DNA of 64,000 nucleotides from Wurfbainia villosa (lineage: Eukaryota; Streptophyta; Magnoliopsida; Zingiberales; Zingiberaceae): positions 23,801,928 through 23,865,927 of the forward strand of contig CM045989.1 of assembly GCA_025175895.1 (NCBI GenBank), written 5' to 3'. The position numbers and the translations under genes were made by a program. How positions within the stretch are numbered: position 1 is the first letter of the stretch; each line of letters opens with the position of its first letter. Shown here in pieces: positions 21,619 to 31,949 of this stretch. The notes under the pieces were generated by a model. That model made no database searches, was not told where the DNA came from, and saw only the letters and a program-made list of their open reading frames with translations.

Positions 21619-22206
21619 TTAGCATGAATCGATCACGCTCCTAGGAACCCAATACCTATTGGAGCTCCTTGGGTTTACTAGGTATTCCTTAGGGATGACC
21701 TCCCTAGATACCCTCCTAATGACCCTCCTAGGATTGGTGGCCTTGGTCATTATGGTCTTGCCTAAGTTAACTCTAGGGGTGACTCCCCTTGTAACCTTCT
21801 TAGTGGCTTCCCTAGGTTTCTTCGAAACCTTAGCAACTAGGAACACTCCATGGTCAACTTTAGGGATGACTTCCCTTGTGACCTTGGTTTTTTTAGACCT
21901 AGGTTTAGTTCCATAGTCAAATGGAACATTATGGTAGGTCTCCTTGGGCTTATGTTTGTGACCCAAACCCTTCTTGCCCTTAGATGACTCTTGTCTCCTA
22001 GGCCCTTGACTTTGACTCATAGATCTCATATTTTGTCCATTTGACCCTTGCATTTGATTTTACATAATCCTAAGGGTCTTTTCAAGTTTCTCAAGCCTTG
22101 ACCTCAAGGCTTGGTTTTTTAAATCTATTCTTCGCAATTTAGATTTTTCATTAACCTTTTGTGAAAGATTCTTCCTAGGCATATGTCTACCCTTCTTAGG
22201 GTTAAT
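21619..22206 (-). pseudogene. NA2a Gag, C-terminal part
   Basis: Two open pieces, 21619-22053 and 22060 up to the NA1a insertion, give a very basic Lys/Arg-rich tail with recurring Lys-Val-Thr-Arg-Glu-Val-Ile-Pro-Lys units, ending RSSNRYWVPRSVIDSC. A coiled coil (LRSRLEKLEKTLR) lies at its start. The end resembles the NA1 Gag end (Asn-Leu-Phe-Trp-Val-Pro-Lys-Ser), which points to common ancestry. TTAAT at 22202-22206 is the target-site duplication of NA1a; the gene continues at 27637. Confidence 0.75.
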
Positions 22207-23354
22207 TGTTAGGGCAATCAACCCGTGATATGGTTTTGATATGTGTGGCAAAGGATTTAAGTTAGGATGTTTGGATTTGATATGTGCATTGGAGTCTTCC
22301 AAGACTTAGTAATTCGCACTTGGAGCCTTGGCGAGTTTCACATCTCATGACTCGGTCCTTGAGTCGGTGAAGGATGGCTTTGCGGAAGCTGTGCACTTGG
22401 AGCATCCGAGGGATCGCCGGACGAGGAGCTTGGAGTGAAGCCGAAGGAAGTAGACTTTAGGGCGAGACGCGAAGGATGGCGTTGCAAAGTCGTGCGCTTG
22501 GCGCATTCGAGGGATGTGGCCGGACGAAGACAACTTCAAAGGCGAGCGACTCTAAGGGATTAGAGTGAGCGAATGTAACCCGGGAAGGGGTAGTGCTCTT
22601 AGGTGAAACTTGGCCATTTGGCTAAGTGTCGGATGAGATTTCCCAACATCAATCGACTGCCATGAAATGGCGATGATTACTGAGTCGACGGGTTCGACCG
22701 TGTTCGATAGGTTTTTCGCCCGATCATTGCTAAAGGTATTGGTCGGATGAAGCGATCAGCGAACGCTGAACCGCTCATAGTCGACTGGACAGTCGACTAC
22801 GGAGGTATCAGTTGACTACCAAGGGTTTCGTTGGACTATAACGGTCGTGATCTGATGTGTTCAGAGGTCGTTGCAGCGGCGCCAGTCGACTGCCAAAGGC
22901 AGCAGTCGACTGATAGCGGCCAACGGAAAGAAATCAGCCCTCTCTATAAAAAGAGAGGGTGTGGGCTTTTGGATGGCTAATGCTTAAGTTCCAAATGATC
23001 ATCCAAGTGCCCCACAAGCTTTCAACTCCTTCTCCTAGTTTTCTTTCACATTTATTGTAAGGAGTGTTTGGGTTGTAAGAAGGTTTACCTCCACCTTGCT
23101 TGGGCTAAAGGGAGAGACCAATAGTGGATTGGTCGCAGAGTGATTCACCGTGGATGAATCGGACCGTGGATTAGAGGCGAGGTCATGAACCATGTTATAT
23201 TTCAATGTTAGCATTGTTTGGTATTCTTATTTCTATTTACTTGTCTTGTTTTATTTCCGTTTCGCTAATATTATTTGTAGACGAGCAAATTCCATCATCG
23301 AACGAAAGAGGGCTATTCACCCCCCTCTAGCCGGCCAATCATATCGACCCTACA
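22207..23354 (+). repeat. NA1a 5' LTR
   Basis: Starts TGTTAGGGCAATCAACC and ends TCGACCCTACA. It holds AGTCGACT palindromes (about 22780-22910) and the TATA hairpin (22938-22959). An ORF on - (22345-22539) recurs in the same LTR position of the other NA1 LTRs but shows no domain; I treat it as incidental. Confidence 0.92.
22938..22959 (+). promoter_or_regulatory. TATA box inside an inverted repeat (NA1a 5' LTR)
   Basis: CCCTCTC-TATAAAAA-GAGAGGG: a 7-bp perfect stem with the TATA box as the 8-nt loop. It is repeated at 27218-27239 in the 3' LTR. In NA1b (40024-40045, 44203-44224) the arms are CTTCTTC and GAAGAGG, different in sequence but still paired. Confidence 0.7.
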
Positions 23355-23356
23355 AG

Positions 23357-23368
23357 TGGTATCAGAGC
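23357..23368 (+). other. NA1a primer-binding site
   Basis: TGGTATCAGAGC, two bases after the LTR end; exact match to the initiator Met-tRNA site. Confidence 0.9.
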
Positions 23369-23415
23369 GAGGAAAGCTTGTCGAGGACTAACCGCCACAA
23401 CAAGCACATTCAAGA

Positions 23416-25130
23416 ATGGCCGGCTCCAACATTCAACCACCAAAGTTTGAAGGAGAATTCTCTTGGTGGAAAAAGAGAATGGAGGTATTCTTTGAAACCG
23501 ATTTCAATATTATGCTTATAATGGAAAATAGTTTTGAGATGCCTAGGGACGAAGAGGGTGAACCAATAGAGAAGTCAAGGTGGACTAAAAAACAAAGGGA
23601 GGAGCACCTTGCAAATTCAAAGGCCAAGCACCACCTCTTCAATGTGCTCCCTCAACAAGAGATCAATCGGATTGGGGAGTGCTCAAGTGCCAAGGAAATG
23701 TGGGAGAGATTAGTGGAACTTCATGAAGGCACTTCGGAGGCCAAGCTTGCAAGGAGAGACCTCCTCCACTCCCAACTATCAAATATCAAATTAGAAAAGG
23801 GATAAAAGGTAACATCATTACATTCTAGGTTTAAAGAAATTTTAATTGGGCTAACAAGTGTAGGAGAAAAACTTTTGAATCGAGATATGCTTATGAAAGC
23901 AATCGGCGCCTTTCCCCGGTCATCGAAATGGAGTTCAATGGTGGACTCCTTCTACATGTCGAAGAACCAAGAAGTGAGCACCTTGGAGGAGTTCTTCTCA
24001 ACCATGGAGCTCCACGAAACAAGACTTGAAGGGTAAATGAAGAATCAAGTATCAAGCCATCAAGAGGAGTAGCCTTGGTATCCAACAAGGGGAAGAAGAA
24101 GAAGATAGAGACTTCCTCCTCCGATGAAGCATCCTCATCATCTTCCATGAATAGCAATGAAGATGCTTATATGGTAAGGAAGGTAAAGCATACTTTAAGA
24201 AATTTAAAGTTTAACAAATCTTATGATAGGAGAAGGCACAAGAAGAAAATCATATGCTACAATTGCCAACAAGAGGGACACATAAGGGATAATTGTCCCC
24301 TCTTGAACAAAAGCAAGGAGGAAAGGAAGAAGAAGGAAGAAAAGAAGAAGAAGGGGAGCAAGAAGAAAGAAGAAGAGAAGAAGGCCAAAGAAAAAGGGAA
24401 GGCCAAAACACTCAAAGCAAGGACTTGAGATGATCCTTCTTCCTCATCCTCATCCGAAGAGGAAGAACATGTCTACTCAAACCTTGCCCTAATGGTTTTT
24501 GATGACCTAGACTCCTCTTCCTCCGAAAATGAAGAAGCAAGCTCAAGTGAGGAGAGCTCGAGTGAAGGGGGAGCTTCTTCTACATCCTCATCATCGGGAG
24601 AGGATTTGGTAAGTGAGGTAACAAATCTTTCCCCCAAGAAAATTATGTCAATTATTTCTAGCCTCACTAAGGACTTGTTTAGGGAAAAGAAAAAGAACAA
24701 ATGCATGCTAGATCAAATTAAGGACTTATAAGAAAAATTAGAAAAAGCATGCTTAAATGTAAATGATAATATTTCTTCTAGTCTTAATGATGCATGCTCA
24801 CATGATAATTATATGCCTTTCAATGTTAATGATGCATGCATTGAAGAAAATAGAGTCCTAAGGGAAAAGGTAGACCACTTGACCAAGGCTTTAGAAAAAT
24901 CACTATAGGCTCCAACACCCTTAATATGATCATAGGGAGCCAAAGGGCAAGCTTCAACAAGAAAGGCCTAGGATATAAAGAAAATAAAAATGAAAAGGCC
25001 TATAAATGCTTAATTGCTAGGGGTCAAGATAAAAAGAAGACAATTGCTAGAAAATGGATCCCTAAGGAATTTTCAGTGAACCCCATAGGAAAGAATTTAT
25101 TTTGAGTTTCTAAATCCATCCTAAAGGGTT
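23416..25130 (+). pseudogene. NA1a Gag (copia-type) with zinc knuckle, several stops
   Basis: Open from Met at 23416 for 129 codons, then a stop, further pieces at 24075-24428 and 24492-24731, and a tail to about 25130. The N-terminus (PPKFEGEFSWWKKRMEVFF) is the DUF4219/UBN2-type copia capsid start. A full CCHC knuckle CYNCQQEGHIRDNC lies at about 24255-24297, followed by Lys/Glu-rich and Ser/Glu-rich stretches and a tail ending near Lys-Ser-Ile-Leu-Lys-Gly. NA1b gives an aligned copy with other lesions, so the ancestral gene was one ORF of about 570 codons. The 24426 stop is TGA where NA1b has TGG. Confidence 0.85.
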
Positions 25131-26446
25131 AGGAAAACCCTAGGATAGTCAACCATATGGATTTCATCTATATCATATTTTTGGTTGACTTAGGATGGCG
25201 GGACTTAATTTTTGGAATAGTGTTGGGTGATAATAATGCACCCTTAAATAGTTTAAATCATGCTCAACACTTAGTGTAATGTGATACTCATGACCTATGC
25301 ATTTTTAGCAAAGTGTTGGGTGATGATAATGTGCCCATAAATTGATAATAATGCTTAAATCATGATGGTTAATATAATTGTTATATATGTTTGCAATCAT
25401 GATTTATGATCTTGATATTTGACATATAATCATGGGCAATAAGGTTTAAATCATGTCTTTGGGTGATACTTTACTTTTTATCATAATTCATACCTAATGC
25501 ATGATTATAAATTGATGAATACATTTGTTTTATGAACATAATGTGAAATTAATTCATATATATCTTTATGATCATGTGGTGTTAGGATGATACTTAACCT
25601 TGTATAGAATTGCATGAAAATGATGGTTAAGTATATACAAATACCTTTAGAATACATCTCACACTCACCATAGGCTACCTTGATTGCAAACTTAGCATGA
25701 GTGAGATGTTAGGATGATACAAATGTCCACTAATGTCTATGACATTTAGATGGTCATTTAAAGTATCAAAATAGCAATAATAGACCAATCATGGGGAAAG
25801 CTTATGTTTAATTCATAGACATATTGCCCAAAGATCATGGTTGGATATTTTATATGTTTCCAAAACAATTTCTTACTTTAAAATCTGTGTGTTCATGTTT
25901 TGAAACAATCCAAAGCAAAACTAGGTGTTAAAATGGATACAAACTTGATCAAAACACTAGTTGTTTTTGAAGCTTTTGGATTTTTGGCAAATCATTGAAA
26001 ATATAAGTATTTTTCATGAAAACTCATTTTTCACTCATAAAGAACTTTAAAAGAAATGTGTTTTCAAAATTTTTTAGAATTTATAGTGCATTTCTGAATT
26101 TCATCCAAAAATCAGAAAACCTGATTTCCTTGTGCCAATCGACTGCCATGCTGATAGCAGTCGACTGATATACTGTGCACGAGCACAGTAACCTGATTTT
26201 ATTAGGTTTTTGAGTGCTTTTGATTTTTTTCCTCTCTCTAGACTTGATGCCATGCCATATAAACCTTGTTTAATCTTTTTGATGGTGTCAAAGGGGGAGA
26301 AAGATATATGTTTAAGTAAGGGGGAATGCATTTAGGGGGAGTTTCATGTATTAAGGGGGAGAGTTGCTAATCATGTTATTTACATGCTTTCTTTCCTTAA
26401 TATTTTATCAAATGTTTTACCTAACTTAAACGGATTATCACACATC
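25131..26446 (+). other. NA1a 3' non-coding region
   Basis: No gene. It holds the stem-loop (25655-25708), the CAATCATGGGGAAAGCTTATG block (about 25788), a TTTTCAAAA-rich run, a short AGTCGACT cluster (about 26138-26170) followed by CCTGATTTTATT, and purine runs. NA1b keeps the same order at 42246-43380. Confidence 0.75.
25655..25708 (+). promoter_or_regulatory. Conserved 3' stem-loop, NA1a
   Basis: CATCTCAC (25655-25662), 38-nt loop, GTGAGATG (25701-25708) followed by TTAGGATGATAC. Bases next to the stem (ACTCA/TGAGT) can extend the pairing. Confidence 0.65.
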
Positions 26447-26460
26447 AAAAAGGGGGAGAT
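26290..26460 (+). other. Row of polypurine tracts, NA1a
   Basis: Five AGGGGGA-type strings lie in the last 170 bp before the 3' LTR; the last, AAAAAGGGGGAGAT (26447-26460), abuts the LTR and is the expected PPT. The others may be upstream plus-strand priming sites. Confidence 0.7.
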
Positions 26461-27636
26461 TGTTAGGGCAATCAACCCGTGATATGGTTTTGATGTGTGT
26501 GACAAAGGGTTTAAGTTAGGATGTTTGGATTTGATATGTGTGTTGGAGTCTTGCAGAACTTAGTAATTCGCACATGGAGCCTTGGCGAGTTTCACATCTC
26601 ATGACTCGGTCCTTGAGTTGGTGAAGGATGGCTTTGCGGAAGCCGTGCGCTTAGAGCATCCGAGGGATTGCCGAAAGAGGAGCTTGGAGTGAAGCCGGAG
26701 GAAGTAGACTTCAGGGCGAGACGTGAAGGATGGCGCTGCAAAGCCATTCGCTTGGTACATCCAAGGGACGTGGTCGGACGAAGACAACTTCAAAGGCGAG
26801 GGACTCCAAGGGATGAGAGTGAGCGAATGTAACCTGGGAAGGGGTAGTTCTCTTAGGTGAAACTTGGCCATTTGGCTAAGTGTCGGATGAGATTTCCCGA
26901 CATCGATCATTCCTCGAGTCGAACGGGTTCGACTAGTGTTCGATCGATGGGTTTTCCAACGATGAGCCATGGAATGACGATCATTGGATATCGATCGAGC
27001 GCCAAAGGTGGCGATCGGTGATGGCGATCGCAGTGCAGAACCACTCGTTGCCGACTGGACAGTCGACTACGGAGGCATCAGTCAACTGATGAATACATCA
27101 GTCGACTGCCAAGGGTTACAACGGTCGGGATCTGACATGTTCAGAGGTCGTTGTAGCGGCGCCAGTCGACTGCCAAAGGCAGTAGTCGACTGATAGCGGC
27201 CAACGGGAAGAAATCAACCCTCTCTATAAAAAGAGAGGGTGTGGGCTTTTGGATGGCTAATGCTTAAGTTCCAAATGATCATCCAAGTGCCCCACAAGCT
27301 TTCAACTCCTTCTCCTAGTTTTCTTTCACATTTATTGTAAGAAGGAGTGTTTGGGTTGTAATAAGGTTTACCTCCACCTTGCTTGGGCTAAAGGGAGAGA
27401 CCAATAGTGGATTGGTTGCGGAGTGATTCACCGTGGACGAATCGAACCGTGGATTAGCGACGAGGCTGTGAACCACGTTATATTTCAGTGTTAGCATTGT
27501 TTGGTATTCTTATTTCTATTTGCTTGTCTTGTTTTGTTTCCGTTGCGCTAATATTCTTTGTAGACGAGCAAATTCCATTATCGAACGAAAGAGGGCTATT
27601 CACCCCCTCTAGCCGGCCAACCATATCGACCCTACA
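26461..27636 (+). repeat. NA1a 3' LTR
   Basis: Pairs with 22207-23354. It carries the TATA hairpin (27218-27239) and AGTCGACT palindromes (about 27058-27195). It ends CCCTACA before TTAAT. Confidence 0.92.
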
Positions 27637-28761
27637 TTAATGCCTAGGTGTTCTTCTACCTTCTTACTAGACTTCCTCGGTAGAATAGGTCTAGAGTTAT
27701 TGTTTCTAGATTTTTCCTTAGATAAGGTAGGCCTAGTATGATCCTTAGACCTAAAATTACAACTCTTAGCACCTAAACAATAAAGTCTATTATTTCTATC
27801 ATACTTTTCATGAACAATAGCAAGAGTATTAAAATCATGCTTTTTATAACTAAAACTCGAAGATGGATTATTGAAATACCTTAGGGTTTGCTTTTAAAGC
27901 TCCCCCTACATGTGATGCTCCTTCTTTTCTCCTAGGGCATTGGCTCTTATAATGCCCTTTTTGATTGCATTTGAAGCACACCACATGCTCCTTGCTTTTA
28001 ATTGTTAGGGCACCGGCATCCTTGACCTTTGGCACTGGTGGAGCCTTCTTGACCTTCTTAGGGCACTTGCTTTTATAGTGCTCATATTCCCTACACTCAA
28101 AACACATAATATGATTTTTATTATTAACACATGTGTTTGAGTTACCTAGGGTGATGGTGGAGCCCTCTTGAGCTTGTTCATCACTTCTCCCGTAGGTAGA
28201 AGCTTCCTCTTGCTCTTGCCCTTGCTCCGGCGATTTAATCTTCTCCCCCTCAATCCTAGATGTGGAGGCTTCCTCTACCACCGATCCGGAAGTTGACTCC
28301 TCCTCAACTTCCGACTTCTCACTTTCTTGTGAGGATGAGCTTGTTTCTTTGACCTCCTCCGATTGAGCCGATGAGCATTCCTCGGGCTCCTCTATTTCTT
28401 GAGTTGTTGAGGGTTCTTCATAATATTTCGCTAATTTGTTCCAAAGCTCCTTGGCATCCTTGTATTCACCTAAGCTATACAAGATATCATTAGGAATCAA
28501 ATCGACAAAGAATTTAATTACCTTATTACTTCTTTCGAATTCTTGGAGTTGTTCCCCGGTCCACTTCTTCATTTTGAAGAAACCTCCCTTTGGCCCTCTT
28601 GGGTAATTAAATCCTTCCATCAAGATGTCCCATTCTTCAAAGTCCCTCATCAGGATGAAGTCTTCAATCCTTCCCTCCCATGAATTGAAGCCTTCTCGTC
28701 CATAGAGTGCATACGAGACCGGAGTGTTGATGTTCCATCCTAGTCTATCTTAAAACTCCAT
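27637..28761 (-). pseudogene. NA2a Gag, N-terminal part with two zinc knuckles
   Basis: Met at 28761 starts the frame, with a TAA three codons later; the open part runs 28650-27868. The N-terminal capsid region contains LGEYKDAKELWNKL, a UBN2 mark. A long acidic Ser/Glu linker follows, then two CCHC knuckles, CFECREYEHYKSKC and CFKCNQKGHYKSQC. The first has Glu where Gly is usual. The gene is cut at 27637 by NA1a and resumes at 22206. Confidence 0.8.
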
Positions 28762-28821
28762 TTTCTTCTTGACCCTCTAGTGGTGCTCTCTTGGTGGTTA
28801 GTTCAAATGAAGAGCGACCTC

Positions 28822-28833
28822 GCTTTGATACCA
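28822..28833 (-). other. NA2a primer-binding site
   Basis: TGGTATCAAAGC on the - strand, two bases inside the 5' LTR; one mismatch to the initiator Met-tRNA site. NA2b has the same variant. Confidence 0.8.
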
Positions 28834-28835
28834 CT

Positions 28836-30364
28836 TGTAGAGATCATTGGTGACTGCTAGAGGGGGGTGAATAGCGCGTATGTTGCGTAATGGATTTTGA
28901 TCGCGTTCGTCTCTACAATTCTTGTTAGCGCAGTGAAAATATGAAATACAATACAAATATGAAGACGAAAACACAATCACAATCACAAATACACAAGGAT
29001 ATACGTGGTTCGGAACCTTAGGGTTTCTACTCTACGGGGTGAGATCAAATGAGCTCTAGCGATGAAAATAACATCACTAAACAATAATGTTCCTTCTCGA
29101 TAACACGTCGAAGGTGGAGAAACCTCATACAAGAGATTACACTAAGTAATACAATGAGTACAAGCAAATACAAAGATGAAATACAATACAAGTAAAGAAA
29201 AATACTTTACAAGAGATCTTTGAATGCTTACTTTTGGTTGCTTGAGAATAGCCTTGAAGGTCTGGATTGCAGCAGCAAATCCCCTCTAAATCGCCTCAAG
29301 AAACCCTGCCAAAAATCTCCTCCTCGAGCTCCTTTAATAGCTGATCTCGAACTCGATTCGCGCTGGTAGTCATCGCTATAAGTCCCCGATAATCGCCTAA
29401 TAGTATCTTGTTGTGAGACAACTTAATCTTAATCTACATCGATATCTGTTACGGCTACACCAATCGATCGCGATTACCCAATGCGAGCGCCAGGCTATAG
29501 ATCGACTCACGGCTAATGAGCATTCTGCTCCCGCAACCCGACCAGTAGTCAACTGCCCAATGCTGGTAGTCGAACACCAGTCGACTCTGAGCAGTTCGAT
29601 TGGCCATAATCTCAGTCGACTACCAAGTGTCGAAATATTTGACCAATTGACTGGTCCAAAGCTCCAATTGACTAATAACCTCAACCATGAGGTTTAACTC
29701 CAAGTATGATGTCCTCATACTTACTAGACCACCCTTAGCCTAGACCTAAGCCTTCTAGCCACCTCCGTCAGCCTCACGCCTATCGGATCCCTCCAAGTCA
29801 TCCATGACTTGTTCATCCATACGCTAGTCTTCAGGTGCTTCCATCGGCTATTGTCATGCTAAGCTGGTCTACACTGCTAAGGCACATTAGCCTTATGCTG
29901 CCAAGACCACTGCTTGGACTTTACACTGCCAACCATTGGACTTATACTGCCAAGACTCCACCCTTGGACTTTACGCCGCCAATATCACCCCTTGGACTTT
30001 CCTTACCAACCCATGTTGGACTTTCCAATTGCCAAGACTCAAGCTTGGACTTTCCCTTGCCAAGATCCATGCTTGGACTTTCCATGCCAACCCATGTTGG
30101 ACTTTCCATTTGCCAAGACTCAAGCTTGGACTTTCCCTTGCCAAGGCCCATGCTTGGAATTTCCCATGCCAAGTACCCATGACTTGGACTTTCCCATTGC
30201 CAAGTGTCCCACTTGGGCTTTCCATGCCAAGTACTCAAGACTTGGACTTTCCCATGACAATCACATTATCATAAATTTTCTCGAACATCAATGTCAAACA
30301 TCAAAACACTACTCAAGTCAAACTCGAGTCCGGTCAATCGTGACCTGGGCTGATTGCACCAACA
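28836..30364 (-). repeat. NA2a 5' LTR
   Basis: Begins TGTAGAGATC and ends GCACCAACA in + orientation. It has the CCAAG/CTTGGACTTT minisatellite at about 29905-30262 and decayed AGTCGACT sites. Overlapping Trp-rich ORFs at 29835-30372 and on the opposite strand are produced by the repeat. Confidence 0.9.
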
Positions 30365-31935
30365 CCTACTAGTTATGAAGAAGTTCTGACATGTTCAGAA
30401 AGGGATAAATGGATGGTAGCCATGAAATCGGAAATGGATTCCATGTATGAAATCCAAGTTTGGAACTTGGTGGATCCACCTGAAGGCATCAGACTATTGG
30501 TTGCAAGTGGGTTTTCAAGAAGAAAACTGACATGGATGGTAATGTGATTACCTATAAAGCTAGATTGGTAGCAAAAGGTTATCGTCAAAAGTAAGGTGTT
30601 GACTATGACGAGACCTTCTCACCAGTTGTCATGCTTAAATCCATTCGGATACTCCTAGCCATAGTAGCTCATTATGATTATGAGATATGACAGATGGATT
30701 TGAAAACAGCTTTGCTTAATTGAAACCTGCATGAGGATGTGTATATGATACAACTCGAGGGTTTCACATCGTTTGAAAATACCAAAGTATGCAAGATTCA
30801 ACGATTCATTTATGGACTGAAGCAAGCATCCAGGAGTTAGAATATCCATTTTGATGAGGTGAACAAAGAGTTTGATTTCTCATAAAATCCTGACGAACCT
30901 TGTGTGTACAAGAAGGTTAGTGGGAGTGCAATCGTATTCCTAATATTGTATGTTGATGACATATTACTCATAGGAAACAATATATCTGTTTTATAGTCAG
31001 TCAAAGTTTGGTTATCCAAAATATTTTTCATGAAAGGCATGGGAGAAGCGACCTACATCCTCGGGATTAATATTTGTAGAGATAGATTGAAAAGGTTGCT
31101 TGGTCTTTCACAGTCTACATATATAGACAGAGTGCTAAAGCGGTTTAGCATGTCTGAATTCAAGAAAGGTTATATACCCATGAGACACAGTATTCACCTT
31201 TCAAAGTCTATGTGTCCCCGAACAGAAGATGAGAGGATTTACATGAATAAGCTTCCTTATGCTTCTGCAATAGGATCTATTATGTATGTTATGTTATGTA
31301 CGAGGTCCGACATATCATATGCTCTGAATGTCACGAGCAGATACCAGTCAGATCCAGGAATGGATCATTGGGTGGCTATCAAGGCAATCCTTAAGTACTT
31401 GAAAAGAACTATGGATATGTTCTTGGTATAAGGAGGAGGTGATATGGTTACACGCGGGTGCACATATGCCAGCTTCCAGACAGATAAGGATGACTTCAAG
31501 TCATAGTCTGGGTACATATTCACACTGAATGGAGGCGTAGTGAGTTGGAAAAGTTTCAAACAAGACACAGTTGTCGATTCTACCACAGAGGTAGAATACA
31601 TTGTAGCTTCTGAAGCAGCAAAGGAGGCAGTTTGGATCAAGAAGTTCATCTCCGAAATTGGGATGGTTCCGTCCATTGTTGAGGCATTATCAGTTTACTA
31701 CGACAACACTGGAGCTATCGCACAAGAAAAGGAACTCAAGTCTCACAAACGATCCAAACACGTGCTTCGGCGATATCATCTGATCAGAGAAATCATCAGC
31801 GGGAAAGAAATACAAATCGAGAAGATTCCCACAGAAAGGAACCTAGAGAATCCTTTGACAAAGGCTCTATCACAAAGTAAGTTTGAGAGTCACGTCACGG
31901 ACTATGGGATTGGATATCATGGTGATTGGATTTAG
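30365..31935 (+). pseudogene. CopA pol: reverse transcriptase and RNase H, many stops
   Basis: After CCTAC (30365-30369) the copia polyprotein resumes. The order is linker, RT fingers (CKWVFKKKTDMDG, then KARLVAKGY), the catalytic YVDDILLIGN at about 30949-30978, a conserved LGLSQSTYIDRVLKRF, then RNase H with DSTTEVEYIVAS at about 31575 and YYDNTGA at about 31701. It ends at 31935 just before the PPT. Stops break it roughly every 30-60 codons before 31030; 31030-31431 and 31540-31935 stay open in one frame. As an enzyme it is dead. Confidence 0.88.
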
Positions 31936-31949
31936 GCCAAGTGGGAGTT
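31936..31949 (+). other. CopA polypurine tract
   Basis: GCCAAGTGGGAGTT directly before TGTTATG; the AAGTGGGAG core is typical of plant copia elements. Confidence 0.8.

Larger units (their letters stand above)
22207..27636 (+). mobile_element. Gag-only LTR retrotransposon NA1a (TR-GAG type)
   Basis: LTRs of 1148 bp (22207-23354) and 1176 bp (26461-27636), a perfect TTAAT duplication (22202-22206, 27637-27641), a primer-binding site at 23357 and a PPT ending at 26460. The 3.1-kb interior has one gene, a Gag, and a 1.3-kb 3' non-coding region. No pol is present. It lies inside NA2a Gag, in the opposite orientation. Confidence 0.9.
18269..30364 (-). mobile_element. Gag-only LTR retrotransposon NA2a (TR-GAG type)
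   Basis: LTRs of 1554 bp (18269-19822) and 1529 bp (28836-30364) flank an interior of about 3.6 kb once NA1a is removed. Target-site duplication CCTAT/CCTAC (18264-18268, 30365-30369; one transition). Primer-binding site and PPT are present on the - strand. The only coding sequence is a Gag, split by NA1a at 22207. There is no trace of protease, integrase or reverse transcriptase, and no room for them. It interrupts CopA pol. Confidence 0.88.

Noticed and set aside
22345..22539. Recurring - strand ORF in NA1 LTRs (also 26599-26970, 39374-39646, 43686-44009)
   Set aside because: Its recurrence reflects the LTR copies; length and end differ each time and no domain is visible.
25655..25708. The shared stem-loop as a microRNA precursor
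   Set aside because: The stem is only 8-10 bp with a loop of about 40 nt, too short for a Dicer substrate.
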